Of a stretch of 24,476 nt of DNA, positions 8,206 through 15,245 are shown one piece after another. The stretch is taken from assembly GCA_040754255.1 (NCBI GenBank), contig JBFMDA010000020.1, forward strand, positions 1 to 24,476, written 5' to 3'. This stretch comes from SURF-25 sp040754255 (GTDB lineage Bacteria; Omnitrophota; Gorgyraeia; Gygaellales; Profunditerraquicolaceae). Made by a program: the position numbers and the translations under genes. The stretch's first letter is position 1; each line of letters begins with the position of its first letter. The notes below the pieces were generated by a model. That model did not search any database and was not told the origin of the DNA. It saw only the letters and a list, made by a program, of their open reading frames with translations.

Positions 8206-9465
8206 CTATGTTATCGCGCGCGTAATAGCATCGTACCGTTTTAACTGCTCCTTGAAAAAACCCAAGTCCCCCTTTATCTTGATTGCCTTTTTCGGGCAGA
8301 CCAGAAAACAATAGAGGCAGCCGATACACTGCTCATGCAGCGGTTGCAACTGTTCGGGTAAGGTCAGGCCCACCGGGCAATACGCCTGACACTTTTTGCA
8401 GTTATCGCATAAAGCAGTTTCCAGGCACATCTGCTGTAGGCATAAATCCTGCGTATCAAAAACATCCTGGCGCAGACCCGTCGCATTAAGAAGGGTGCCG
8501 AAACTTTTAAGAGAAAACAATTTATTCATAATTGGCGACAGCCGTATCTTGATAAAGCGATACTGCCACTTAGGGTTGTTCACGAATCTAACCAGCATAT
8601 TAACCTGCGGCCTCTTAAAAGGCTTGATAGCCTCTTTAGGCACAAATGCTTCAACAAAATTAAAATACTCTTGTGGTATCAGGCCCTGTTCCTTTGCCAG
8701 CATCAGATACGGTACTTCTTTATACTCAAAGCCTGCAATCTTAGCACACGCTAAATCCAAGAGATAGGGATCGGTGCCGATGAGCACCAGGCCAGCCTTG
8801 ACCGGAGTACCTGACGAAGGGCCTGTCCCTTCCATGGCGATAAGGCCGTCAACAATATGCAAATGCGGCTTTACGAATTTATTGAGATTGAGGATATTTC
8901 TAAAAAGGCTGCGGTGGGTCTTTTGTTTGTTGGGAAGGCCGACCAGCGTGCCCATCATATTCTTAAGGCACACCGAAAGGCCGGCTTCAAAATGTGTCTT
9001 TAATTTTGGCAGGTTGATAAAAAAATCTGCTTCTGTGCATATTCTGGCTACGGCCGCCTTTTCCCCATACTCAAACTCCACATGCGTATAAGGTGCAAAA
9101 TTAAGATCGAGCAGTTTCGCGTTAAAGCGCTTCGCCACTCTGTCAATGCAAAGACGCGAGAAAATATTGATTTTTTCTCTGTGGAAACCGCTGCTGGTCC
9201 CCTCACCGATCGTAATAACTCGGTACCCCTGGTCACGTAAGTAACTCAAAAGCGCTTCCAGTAACCTCAAGTCTGTTGTGTTGCCCGTTAATGCATTCAT
9301 ATTGCTGTTTAAATTCGGCTTGATTAAGATGTGCGCATCTTTAGAAGCCGGAAAAATATCGGAAAAGGCAGGCAATGCCCCATAGAGCTTCTGCCGTATC
9401 TGCGTAGCCGAATGGCACTCTAACAATGAAGCCCTAAAATTATTATTTAGCGTTTTATGAGGCAC
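8206..9465 (-). CDS. DUF362 domain protein with C-terminal 2x[4Fe-4S] ferredoxin domain
   Basis: 419 residues from a GTG start preceded by a purine-rich AAAGAG. Residues about 40-260 match the DUF362 pattern: IKPNLNSN, LPKLKTH, LKNMMGTLVG, HIVDGLIAMEGTGP and LVLIGTDPYLLD. The C-terminus holds two ferredoxin-type cluster motifs, Cys353/356/359/363 and Cys380/383/386/390, each CX2CX2CX3CP. DUF362-ferredoxin fusions are widespread in anaerobes but poorly characterised. Sitting among six radical SAM genes, it is a plausible electron carrier for reductive SAM cleavage or cobalamin reduction; that role is inference from context. The start lies 19 nt inside the preceding membrane-protein gene, which stops at 9447. 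Confidence 0.9.
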   Translation of the reverse strand: MPHKTLNNNFRASLLECHSATQIRQKLYGALPAFSDIFPASKDAHILIKPNLNSNMNALTGNTTDLRLLEALLSYLRDQGYRVITIGEGTSSGFHREKINIFSRLCIDRVAKRFNAKLLDLNFAPYTHVEFEYGEKAAVARICTEADFFINLPKLKTHFEAGLSVCLKNMMGTLVGLPNKQKTHRSLFRNILNLNKFVKPHLHIVDGLIAMEGTGPSSGTPVKAGLVLIGTDPYLLDLACAKIAGFEYKEVPYLMLAKEQGLIPQEYFNFVEAFVPKEAIKPFKRPQVNMLVRFVNNPKWQYRFIKIRLSPIMNKLFSLKSFGTLLNATGLRQDVFDTQDLCLQQMCLETALCDNCKKCQAYCPVGLTLPEQLQPLHEQCIGCLYCFLVCPKKAIKIKGDLGFFKEQLKRYDAITRAIT

Positions 9466-10967
9466 AGATTTTCTCTTTCTAGGACTATCCTTGAGCCTGC
9501 AGTAAGCTGCAAGGCTGCCAAGCTTACGTAATTTTTATCAATCAACAAATAATTGATATTGTGCGCACTCATGATTTCTTCGAGCGGCTTTTTCAATGCA
9601 GGATAAAAATCGGTATACGCAGGGTCGTTGCCTAATACAAACGCCGAGTCCGACGAAAGCACATTGCATTTAGTAAAATAGGCGACCATATCCGATAACG
9701 AAAAGGGTATTGTGGCCAAGCGGATTTCTCCGGGCTGGCGCTCAAGGAAATCCATCACCTGCCTAAGGGAAGGAGTAAGGCTGCGCTGCCGGTCATTGAC
9801 GATCCCCTTTTTCTGAAGGAAAACTGTTTGGGCGATACTCATAGCGATAACCGCCACAGTAGACAAGAAGGGAATATAATTTGTACTTAAACGGATTTCA
9901 TAGAACGATACGTATGCTACGACAAAAGAAGCGGGAAAACTTGCAAAGACAAGGTATTTCATGCCCTCGCCTAAAAATTGCACAATACGTACTTCTGCGG
10001 TAAGAATCCCTACGCAATAAAGCACTATGAGCCAGAGGCAAAATTGAAGCAATATCTGGTAAAGATGCATAATGGGGGGGATCGAAAAACTCTTCGGGAT
10101 AAATAATAATCCCCATAGGGACAATGCCAGGCCAAGAGTAACATGAGGAGCACTCGCTACCATTGCCAAAAAAGGCTGCTTATTCACGCACGATTTAACC
10201 TTATCAATAAAGTCATTCCCGCCTTTTGACGGAATAGTACCCGCTACCTGATGTGCATAGCGGTCATCAAGGATCTTCCTAAAATATCTAAGCACGGAAA
10301 GGTGGCCTCTGGCGATACGCAAATACAGATCTTTTGCCAACAAGAGTGCAGCTACTATACCTAGAGAAACAATGCACACATAAGAGACATCTGCCTTAAA
10401 AAAGGCAAAGATGACGGAAGTCATAATCAGGGCTTGGGAAGCCATTTTCTGGGTGAAAAGAACAAGAAATGCAAAAATTACTGCCAGGAGGAAATATGCC
10501 CAGGAATGGAATACGGTAAATAGGATGGTAAAAAGGAGCGTTAACGAAAAAACCAAATTGCCCAGGCTCCTTGCGGTAAGGCTTGCGTTCTCCATTGCCG
10601 CAAGGGGATTAGTAATAAAAAGCAGCTGCGCCAGGGCAGCTACCGCGATCTCTCTTGTGAGAAAGAAGGCAAATGCGAAAAGGATAAAACCGGTGATTGC
10701 GTCAAAAAGAGGCGCGATAAAACCCTGGTAGCGTTCCAGCCACTTTTTAGGAAAGAGCGACAAAGCGATAGTAAGTAACGGGGGGTAGTCAAACGGCCCT
10801 TTTAACATATATTTTGGAAGGTTCTGCCTTGGTAGACGCCTGTGCATCCTGATCTCATCGGCAATGGAAAGGTTCCTCCAGACATCCACCCCGAAATAAC
10901 GGTTAAAAAACCTCGGCCAGCACTGGAACAGATACCCCGTAAAAGACAATAATAGCCCTATCAACAT
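9447..10967 (-). CDS. Polytopic membrane protein, GT-C-like glycosyltransferase candidate
   Basis: I choose the ATG at 10967 (506 residues). The longer frame begins at a TTG (11018), lacks a Shine-Dalgarno and would overlap the upstream gene by 58 nt instead of 7. The protein opens with a membrane helix (MLIGLLLSFTGYLF). Next comes a loop with GVDVWRN and DYPPLL, which recall the acidic first loop of GT-C glycosyltransferases, then roughly ten hydrophobic segments. A soluble tail of about 110 residues ends at the C-terminus. GT-C enzymes use polyprenyl-phosphate sugars on the outer face of the membrane. A role as a Wzy-like polymerase or an unrelated membrane protein cannot be excluded, because no diagnostic motif separates these options. 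The 3' end overlaps the DUF362 gene by 19 nt. Confidence 0.75.
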   Translation of the reverse strand: MLIGLLLSFTGYLFQCWPRFFNRYFGVDVWRNLSIADEIRMHRRLPRQNLPKYMLKGPFDYPPLLTIALSLFPKKWLERYQGFIAPLFDAITGFILFAFAFFLTREIAVAALAQLLFITNPLAAMENASLTARSLGNLVFSLTLLFTILFTVFHSWAYFLLAVIFAFLVLFTQKMASQALIMTSVIFAFFKADVSYVCIVSLGIVAALLLAKDLYLRIARGHLSVLRYFRKILDDRYAHQVAGTIPSKGGNDFIDKVKSCVNKQPFLAMVASAPHVTLGLALSLWGLLFIPKSFSIPPIMHLYQILLQFCLWLIVLYCVGILTAEVRIVQFLGEGMKYLVFASFPASFVVAYVSFYEIRLSTNYIPFLSTVAVIAMSIAQTVFLQKKGIVNDRQRSLTPSLRQVMDFLERQPGEIRLATIPFSLSDMVAYFTKCNVLSSDSAFVLGNDPAYTDFYPALKKPLEEIMSAHNINYLLIDKNYVSLAALQLTAGSRIVLERENLCLIKR

Positions 10968-12268
10968 GCTGTATTTCCCCAAGCGGCCTGCGGCACCCTG
11001 CCTACTCCCGGCCTCCAATGCAACAATTGCGTGTAGTAATCGAACATCTCATTAAACAACCTTAAGATCTCTTGCGAGCTTAATCCTTCTGTCGAGACAT
11101 AGCAATGGTGCTGGCCCGACCTCCCCTTTACCCAACTGTGCTCCTCGGGGATATCAGCGATGCGCAAATCATATTTATGCAGGTTACGCCAGACCGGAGT
11201 GCCTGCATAGGGCATGAATATATTAAAACCAAACTTATCCGGCATTGCCTCTTCCATCCATTTCTTTGTTGCCTCGACCGTTTCGTACGTTTCTCCCGGA
11301 AGCCCGATCATCACAAAAGCGTTCACCGCCACCCCTACTGCCTTGCATTCTTTGACAAAACTGGTATTCTTTTCAACCGTGCTTCCTTTTCCTACGATAT
11401 CCAATATCCTCTGCGAACCACTCTCAATACCCACGCCTATTTCCACGCAGCCTGCCTCTTTCATCGCAATAAGCATGTCTTTGGCGTGAGTGTCTGCCCT
11501 CGCATAGCAACGCCACTTTATTGCAAGCGGCTTTATCGCTTCACATAGCCGCATAAGCCTGCTTCTGTCAATGTTAATGGCGTCATCGAGAAAAAGGAAA
11601 TGGTCGATCGCATAGTCTTGTATTATCGAGCTTAGTTCTTCAACGACGTACTCAACGCTATGAAGCCTCACTCCCTGCTCCCAGACACCTTTTGAGCAAA
11701 ATACACAATGATAGGGACATCCCCTGCTGGTAATGATGCTTGCGCCGGCTACACCGTCAATATCATAACCGTACTCCTTCAGAGGAATCAGGTGCCGGGC
11801 AGGATGAGGCAGCGAATCCATATCCTTTTCATAAGGCAATTGCAAGATCCTATAATCGAGTGAATGCGTCGCAAAATCATGCGCAATCTTAACTATCGCT
11901 TTCTCGCCCTCTCCCTTGACCACGATATCAAACCCGTCATTAAGGCACTTTTCAGTGAGGTCTGTCCCGTGAACACCCCCCAACACTACCGTTGCATCGG
12001 GATTTGCTTTTTTTATTATTTCCTTCACCGTTCTTGCGTAAGGGTATTGAGGCGTGGTTGCGCTGATGCCGAAGATATCAGCCCGCAGGCATTGGCCCAA
12101 CGCCCCTTCCATATCATTCTCACAATCCGCAAGATCGACTGCCGCTACAGGCAGGTCATTTTTCTTTAGCTCTGCGGCAAGATAAAGAATACCCAGCGGA
12201 GAAAAACTTTTTTGGTTAATTAAAAAAGGGCTTGGGGGATTAATTAATACAACCGGCTGTTCAGGCAT
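10961..12268 (-). CDS. B12-binding-type radical SAM protein
   Basis: 435 residues. The N-terminal cobalamin-type region includes VVLINPPSPF, LGGVHGTDL at 97-105 and VVKGEGEKAI at 116-125. No DxHxxG ligand motif is visible; the equivalent stretch reads AAVDLADCEND. The cluster motif SRGCPYHCVFC gives Cys184, Cys188 and Cys191. GVGIESGSQRIL and FVMIGLPGETYET are the family barrel strands. In composition it resembles the gene at 5056..6447 and probably performs a related cobalamin-dependent radical step such as C-methylation, on an unknown glycan or lipid. The ATG has no clear Shine-Dalgarno and lies 97 bp after the acyltransferase stop, the second-largest gap in the window, so this gene may have its own promoter. 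Its 3' end overlaps the GT-C-like gene by 7 nt. Confidence 0.92.
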   Translation of the reverse strand: MPEQPVVLINPPSPFLINQKSFSPLGILYLAAELKKNDLPVAAVDLADCENDMEGALGQCLRADIFGISATTPQYPYARTVKEIIKKANPDATVVLGGVHGTDLTEKCLNDGFDIVVKGEGEKAIVKIAHDFATHSLDYRILQLPYEKDMDSLPHPARHLIPLKEYGYDIDGVAGASIITSRGCPYHCVFCSKGVWEQGVRLHSVEYVVEELSSIIQDYAIDHFLFLDDAINIDRSRLMRLCEAIKPLAIKWRCYARADTHAKDMLIAMKEAGCVEIGVGIESGSQRILDIVGKGSTVEKNTSFVKECKAVGVAVNAFVMIGLPGETYETVEATKKWMEEAMPDKFGFNIFMPYAGTPVWRNLHKYDLRIADIPEEHSWVKGRSGQHHCYVSTEGLSSQEILRLFNEMFDYYTQLLHWRPGVGRVPQAAWGNTAC

Positions 12269-12365
12269 ATAGCAATCAAGTGATTTTAAAAACGCTTTAG
12301 AATTTTAAACGATGCGCGTATCTCCTACTGTCTCAAACCCAAGGTGCGGCCGGAATTCTAAGAGG

Positions 12366-13025
12366 CTACTTACGGCGCTTAGTTTTGGCCGCCTGGTGAT
12401 AAGGCTTATCGGTGAATTCGAATTTGCACGCCAGATCAAAAACAGGCCCAGCCACTCTGGCCGGGTTCCCATAGGCAACCGAATGCGCAGGTATATCCTT
12501 GGTTACTACGCTGCCTGAGCCAATCAAGGCCCCTTCCCCGATCGTAACATAAGGAAGCAAGGTGCAACCTACCCCTATCTTCGCGCCCTTTTTTACGGTC
12601 GGGCCGCGCAGGCACTTTTTAGAAAAATCACAACCAGGATGAAAATCATTGGCCACACTGACTCCCGGAGCAAGAAATACATCGTCTTCAAGAGTGGTGA
12701 ATTGGGCTATATAACAATTGCAATGAATCTTTACGCCATTTCCGATTTTACAGCCGTAATCCACCGTTGAATTATTCCAAATCGCAAAGTTATTTCCGAT
12801 ACGGTTCTGTTCCCTGATTATGACGTTATGGCCGGTTTCCAAGCGGTCTCCTATTATGCTTGATTGATAAATAATAGTGCCGCTGCGCAACCGTGCCCCA
12901 GCGCCGATTACTAAAGTACCGGTCAAGCCTTTTCTGCCAGAGCGGTAACCCAATACCACTCCTTCGTCAATCAGGCAGCCTTTTCCAAGCCGCACCCTAT
13001 TGTGTGTATTAGCTTCTGTTGTCAA
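12366..13025 (-). CDS. Left-handed beta-helix (hexapeptide) acyltransferase, WbpD/WlbB-like
   Basis: 219 residues made largely of hexapeptide turns such as VIGAGA, IIGDRL, RIGNNF, KIGNGV, VTIGEGAL and SVVTKDIP, ending with VAYGNPARVAGPV. These are hallmarks of the sugar O/N-acyltransferases of the left-handed beta-helix class. The SVANDFHPG stretch resembles the N-acetyltransferases that modify 3-amino nucleotide sugars (WbpD/WlbB group). The start is TTG at 13025, supported by a consensus AAGGAGGT 7 nt upstream, inside the end of the preceding gene. That gene is a Gfo/Idh/MocA enzyme, and the oxidoreductase plus acyltransferase pair mirrors diacetamido-uronate pathways. No aminotransferase is present in the window to complete that route, so acceptor and acyl donor remain unknown. 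Confidence 0.9.
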   Translation of the reverse strand: MTTEANTHNRVRLGKGCLIDEGVVLGYRSGRKGLTGTLVIGAGARLRSGTIIYQSSIIGDRLETGHNVIIREQNRIGNNFAIWNNSTVDYGCKIGNGVKIHCNCYIAQFTTLEDDVFLAPGVSVANDFHPGCDFSKKCLRGPTVKKGAKIGVGCTLLPYVTIGEGALIGSGSVVTKDIPAHSVAYGNPARVAGPVFDLACKFEFTDKPYHQAAKTKRRK

Positions 13026-14054
13026 TTAACGCACCTCCTTTAGATGCCCTTTATCTTCCAGGGAACTCTGAATTGCCGCAAGAACCCGTACCACGCTGAG
13101 GCCGTCCCTGCCGCTACTATGAGGTTCCTTTTGTGTTATGATACAATCTAAAAAATGCCGGCATTCGGATGCAAGAGGCTCCTTCATCGCAACCTTTGGT
13201 GTTGTTACGTCACCGTCGCGGATAATATACTGGAACTCGCGGAATGAATCATAGTAGGGAAGCGAAATCTGCTTGCGTATCACTCCTTTGCTATAGAGAT
13301 AAATAGGACTGGCGCTGTTTAAGTCATCGAACACCAGCATCTTTTTATTACCTACAATCGTTAATTCCCGCACCTTGCGCGGATTAAGCCAGCTCAAGTG
13401 TATGCCGGCGATTACATTGTGCGGAAAGTAGAGCGTAATAAACACTACGTCCTCTATTCCTTTTCGTAAATAGGAGGCTCCTTGAGCGCTTACTTTCACC
13501 GGCTGACAGCCTAACAGATAGGAAAACATGGACACATCGTGAGGAGCTAAATCCCACAGCACATTCACGTCGCTCCTTAACGGTCCCAGGTTAGTCCTGG
13601 AAGAATAAAGGTAATAAAGCCTGCCCAACCTGCCCTGTGTAATTAGTTCTTTTATTCTCTGGACTGCGTTATTATAGGTGAAGGTATGGCCCACCATTAA
13701 TGTCTTTTTACGCTTTGAGGCAAAGTTAAGAAGTATTTCTGCCTCTTTGACGGCTGTTGTCATCGGCTTTTCAACCAACACATGTTTACCTGCCCGGAGG
13801 CAACGCATAGCCATTTTGTAGTGGGTAACCGTAGGGGTGGCAATGACTACTGCATCAAGCGAGTTGTCGTTAATGAGCCGGTTACAGTCCCTGGAAACCT
13901 TTACCCCCGGAAACAGTTGCTTGATATGCGCAAGCCTTTCTTCCTTCAGATCGCTTACCCATAGAACCCTTGCTTCGGGCATTGAACTAAAATTCCTCAC
14001 GTAATTCGGGCCCCAATGTCCGCACCCGATTATTCCCAGATTAATCTTTTTCAC
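13026..14054 (-). CDS. Gfo/Idh/MocA-family oxidoreductase (copy 2)
   Basis: 342 residues from a GTG start with GAGG about 8 nt upstream. The NAD(P)-binding GCGHWGPN (10-17), the EKP lysine motif at 95-97 and WDLAPHD at 167-173 with His172 are all present. It is paralogous to the gene at 7173..8186: the motifs, indel-poor alignment and DVNVLWDLAPHD/DVNVIWDLAPHD segments match closely. Together with the directly following hexapeptide acyltransferase it resembles the WbpB-WbpD/WlbA-WlbB module, which oxidises C3 of a UDP-sugar uronate before amination and acetylation. It appears to be the first gene of the transcription unit that starts at the promoter candidate near 14164..14191. Substrate assignment is inference. 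Confidence 0.92.
   Translation of the reverse strand: MKKINLGIIGCGHWGPNYVRNFSSMPEARVLWVSDLKEERLAHIKQLFPGVKVSRDCNRLINDNSLDAVVIATPTVTHYKMAMRCLRAGKHVLVEKPMTTAVKEAEILLNFASKRKKTLMVGHTFTYNNAVQRIKELITQGRLGRLYYLYSSRTNLGPLRSDVNVLWDLAPHDVSMFSYLLGCQPVKVSAQGASYLRKGIEDVVFITLYFPHNVIAGIHLSWLNPRKVRELTIVGNKKMLVFDDLNSASPIYLYSKGVIRKQISLPYYDSFREFQYIIRDGDVTTPKVAMKEPLASECRHFLDCIITQKEPHSSGRDGLSVVRVLAAIQSSLEDKGHLKEVR
13033..13040 (-). promoter_or_regulatory. Consensus Shine-Dalgarno for the TTG-started acyltransferase
   Basis: The minus strand reads AAGGAGGT here, 7 nt before the TTG at 13025, and lies inside the last codons of the upstream oxidoreductase gene. This near-perfect site decides in favour of the rare TTG start. 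Confidence 0.75.
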
Positions 14055-14219
14055 AATAGGTTCCTCGCGCAGTAAAGTTATTACAGGAGGTGTATTCGTT
14101 TATTTGGCAGTTCTAGCTGCCTTTAGCTTCAAAAATCGCACTTTTGTAAGAATTTAACTTATTATTATCCCATAAGTTATGGAATTTTCAAAGCTTTTTG
14201 TGCGCCATCAAGGCTTGGC
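14055..14219 (-). promoter_or_regulatory. 165-bp intergenic region: promoter and about 100-nt 5' leader
   Basis: This is the largest gene-free stretch in the window. In minus-strand order it holds the promoter candidate at 14164..14191, then a leader of about 100 nt before the GTG at 14054. The leader contains a short inverted repeat (GGCAG at 14106-14110, CTGCC at 14117-14121) without a T-tract. It also has a CACCTCC element that could pair weakly with the GAGG ribosome site. I see no convincing terminator for the upstream unit. Confidence 0.5.
14164..14191 (-). promoter_or_regulatory. Sigma70-type promoter with a near-palindrome in the spacer
   Basis: On the minus strand TTGAAA (14186-14191) and GATAAT (14164-14169) are separated by 16 bp, close to the sigma70 consensus. 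The spacer contains a perfect 13-bp inverted repeat, CCATAAGTTATGG (14170-14182), which extends to 19 bp (14167-14185) with one mismatched pair. This could be an operator for a dimeric regulator. It lies upstream of the oxidoreductase gene at 13026..14054 and all genes to its left. Confidence 0.5.
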
Positions 14220-15245
14220 TTAGAAAGGAAAGGTTAATCCTGCTTCCAGGCCAATCTGTTTGCCTTCCGGCCTTAGCCGGATAAAGCCTCCTGCCCCGTG
14301 TTCCTCTAAAAAACGGTGCGTAAAGGTGACTGTAATGCCTAGTGGATTGTGTTGCTTGTCAGTCAAATTCAACGTAATGCTGTCTGCGTTACGCACAGCC
14401 ACCGTAAAACCGAACTCAAGATTGCGGATTATCCCTGCCCCGTAATCCATCGCAAACAGTAGCCCCCACGTACGGGAGAACTTCCACTCTCCGTAAAGAC
14501 AGATAATTCTTGGCATAGGATGCTTGCTCTTCTTAAGGCCGGCTCCCAGGCGGAATTTTATCTTTCCTTCCTGAGGATAGAGGTTAGGTGTTTGGAGCTG
14601 AACGCGGAACTCGAAACAGGAACCCCTGTTACGGGAGAGTATATACGCAAGCCTTCTGTTATGCACTATCTGCCAATACCCTCGGAATATAAGCTCTTTG
14701 GAAATCCTGGTTTTGGTCTTAAGGTTTGTTTTCTCGTATACATATACAAGTTCCTGATTTTTGTTAATCTGCCAACTACCCTGAAATACAAGCGTATCGG
14801 TATTGAACTTTCGGCCGACGCTAAAATTGAGGCGGTTATATCTATCTGCCTGCCAAAGCCCGGTCAGCCGAAACGTCTGGATACGGCTCAAGCGGCCACC
14901 TGCTTCCTTATAGCTGGAAATCGAAAAGACAACGGAATTTGCCTCTACGGCAAGCAGCTTGCTTTTAAGCACAAGCTGTTCGCCTCTATTTTGGTACCTG
15001 TCCTTATCCAGCACGAACACCAAATCGTTATTTTTATCCAACTGCCAGGTCCCAAAAAAACGAATCTTGTTGGGGAGATTATTTTCTTTTTTCCAGAAAG
15101 GAGGCTCGTTGAGCCAAAACGTAAGACCGTTATCTTTTGTGGCCATGAATCGGCCTTTGGGGGAAATAGTTTTTTTGTTTCCCGGGGAGCTTATGAGGAG
15201 CCGGTTGTGAGTATCGACTGAATAGCTATATGTACCTTGTCTCAT
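14220..15245 (-). CDS. Unknown beta-rich repeat protein with GxWQ...N..L.F repeats
   Basis: I do not recognise the family. From the ATG at 15245 the protein has 341 residues and contains a recurring pattern of the form F.G.WQ.....N..L.F. Clear copies begin at Gly4 (GTYSYSV), Gly31 (GRFMATKDNGLTF), Gly65 (GTWQLDKNNDLVF), Gly129 (GLWQADRYNRLNF), Gly156 (GSWQINKNQELVY), Gly189 (GYWQIVHNRRLAY) and Gly252 (GEWKFSRTWGLLF). Spacing is 27-34 residues, with two double-length gaps where degenerate copies may sit. Alternating polar and hydrophobic residues suggest a beta-solenoid or barrel, and the chain ends in GLTFPF with a terminal Phe, as in outer-membrane barrels. No signal peptide is visible. A longer GTG-started version (15302) would overlap the upstream gene by 77 nt rather than 20, and the first repeat begins just after the ATG. 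Neither start has a good ribosome site. Confidence 0.75.
   Translation of the reverse strand: MRQGTYSYSVDTHNRLLISSPGNKKTISPKGRFMATKDNGLTFWLNEPPFWKKENNLPNKIRFFGTWQLDKNNDLVFVLDKDRYQNRGEQLVLKSKLLAVEANSVVFSISSYKEAGGRLSRIQTFRLTGLWQADRYNRLNFSVGRKFNTDTLVFQGSWQINKNQELVYVYEKTNLKTKTRISKELIFRGYWQIVHNRRLAYILSRNRGSCFEFRVQLQTPNLYPQEGKIKFRLGAGLKKSKHPMPRIICLYGEWKFSRTWGLLFAMDYGAGIIRNLEFGFTVAVRNADSITLNLTDKQHNPLGITVTFTHRFLEEHGAGGFIRLRPEGKQIGLEAGLTFPF

Noticed and set aside
10968..11018. TTG-initiated 17-codon extension of the membrane-protein gene
   Set aside because: There is no Shine-Dalgarno, and it would create a 58-nt overlap. The ATG at 10967 starts directly before the first membrane helix.
14106..14121. 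GGCAG/CTGCC hairpin considered as a terminator
   Set aside because: The stem is only 5 bp, with no following T-tract in the transcribed direction, and it lies between the promoter candidate and the start codon.
14520..15221. Plus-strand open frame of 233 codons
   Set aside because: It lies antisense to the repeat-protein gene, whose repeats are conserved at protein level. The plus-strand translation has no family features and no ribosome site in context.
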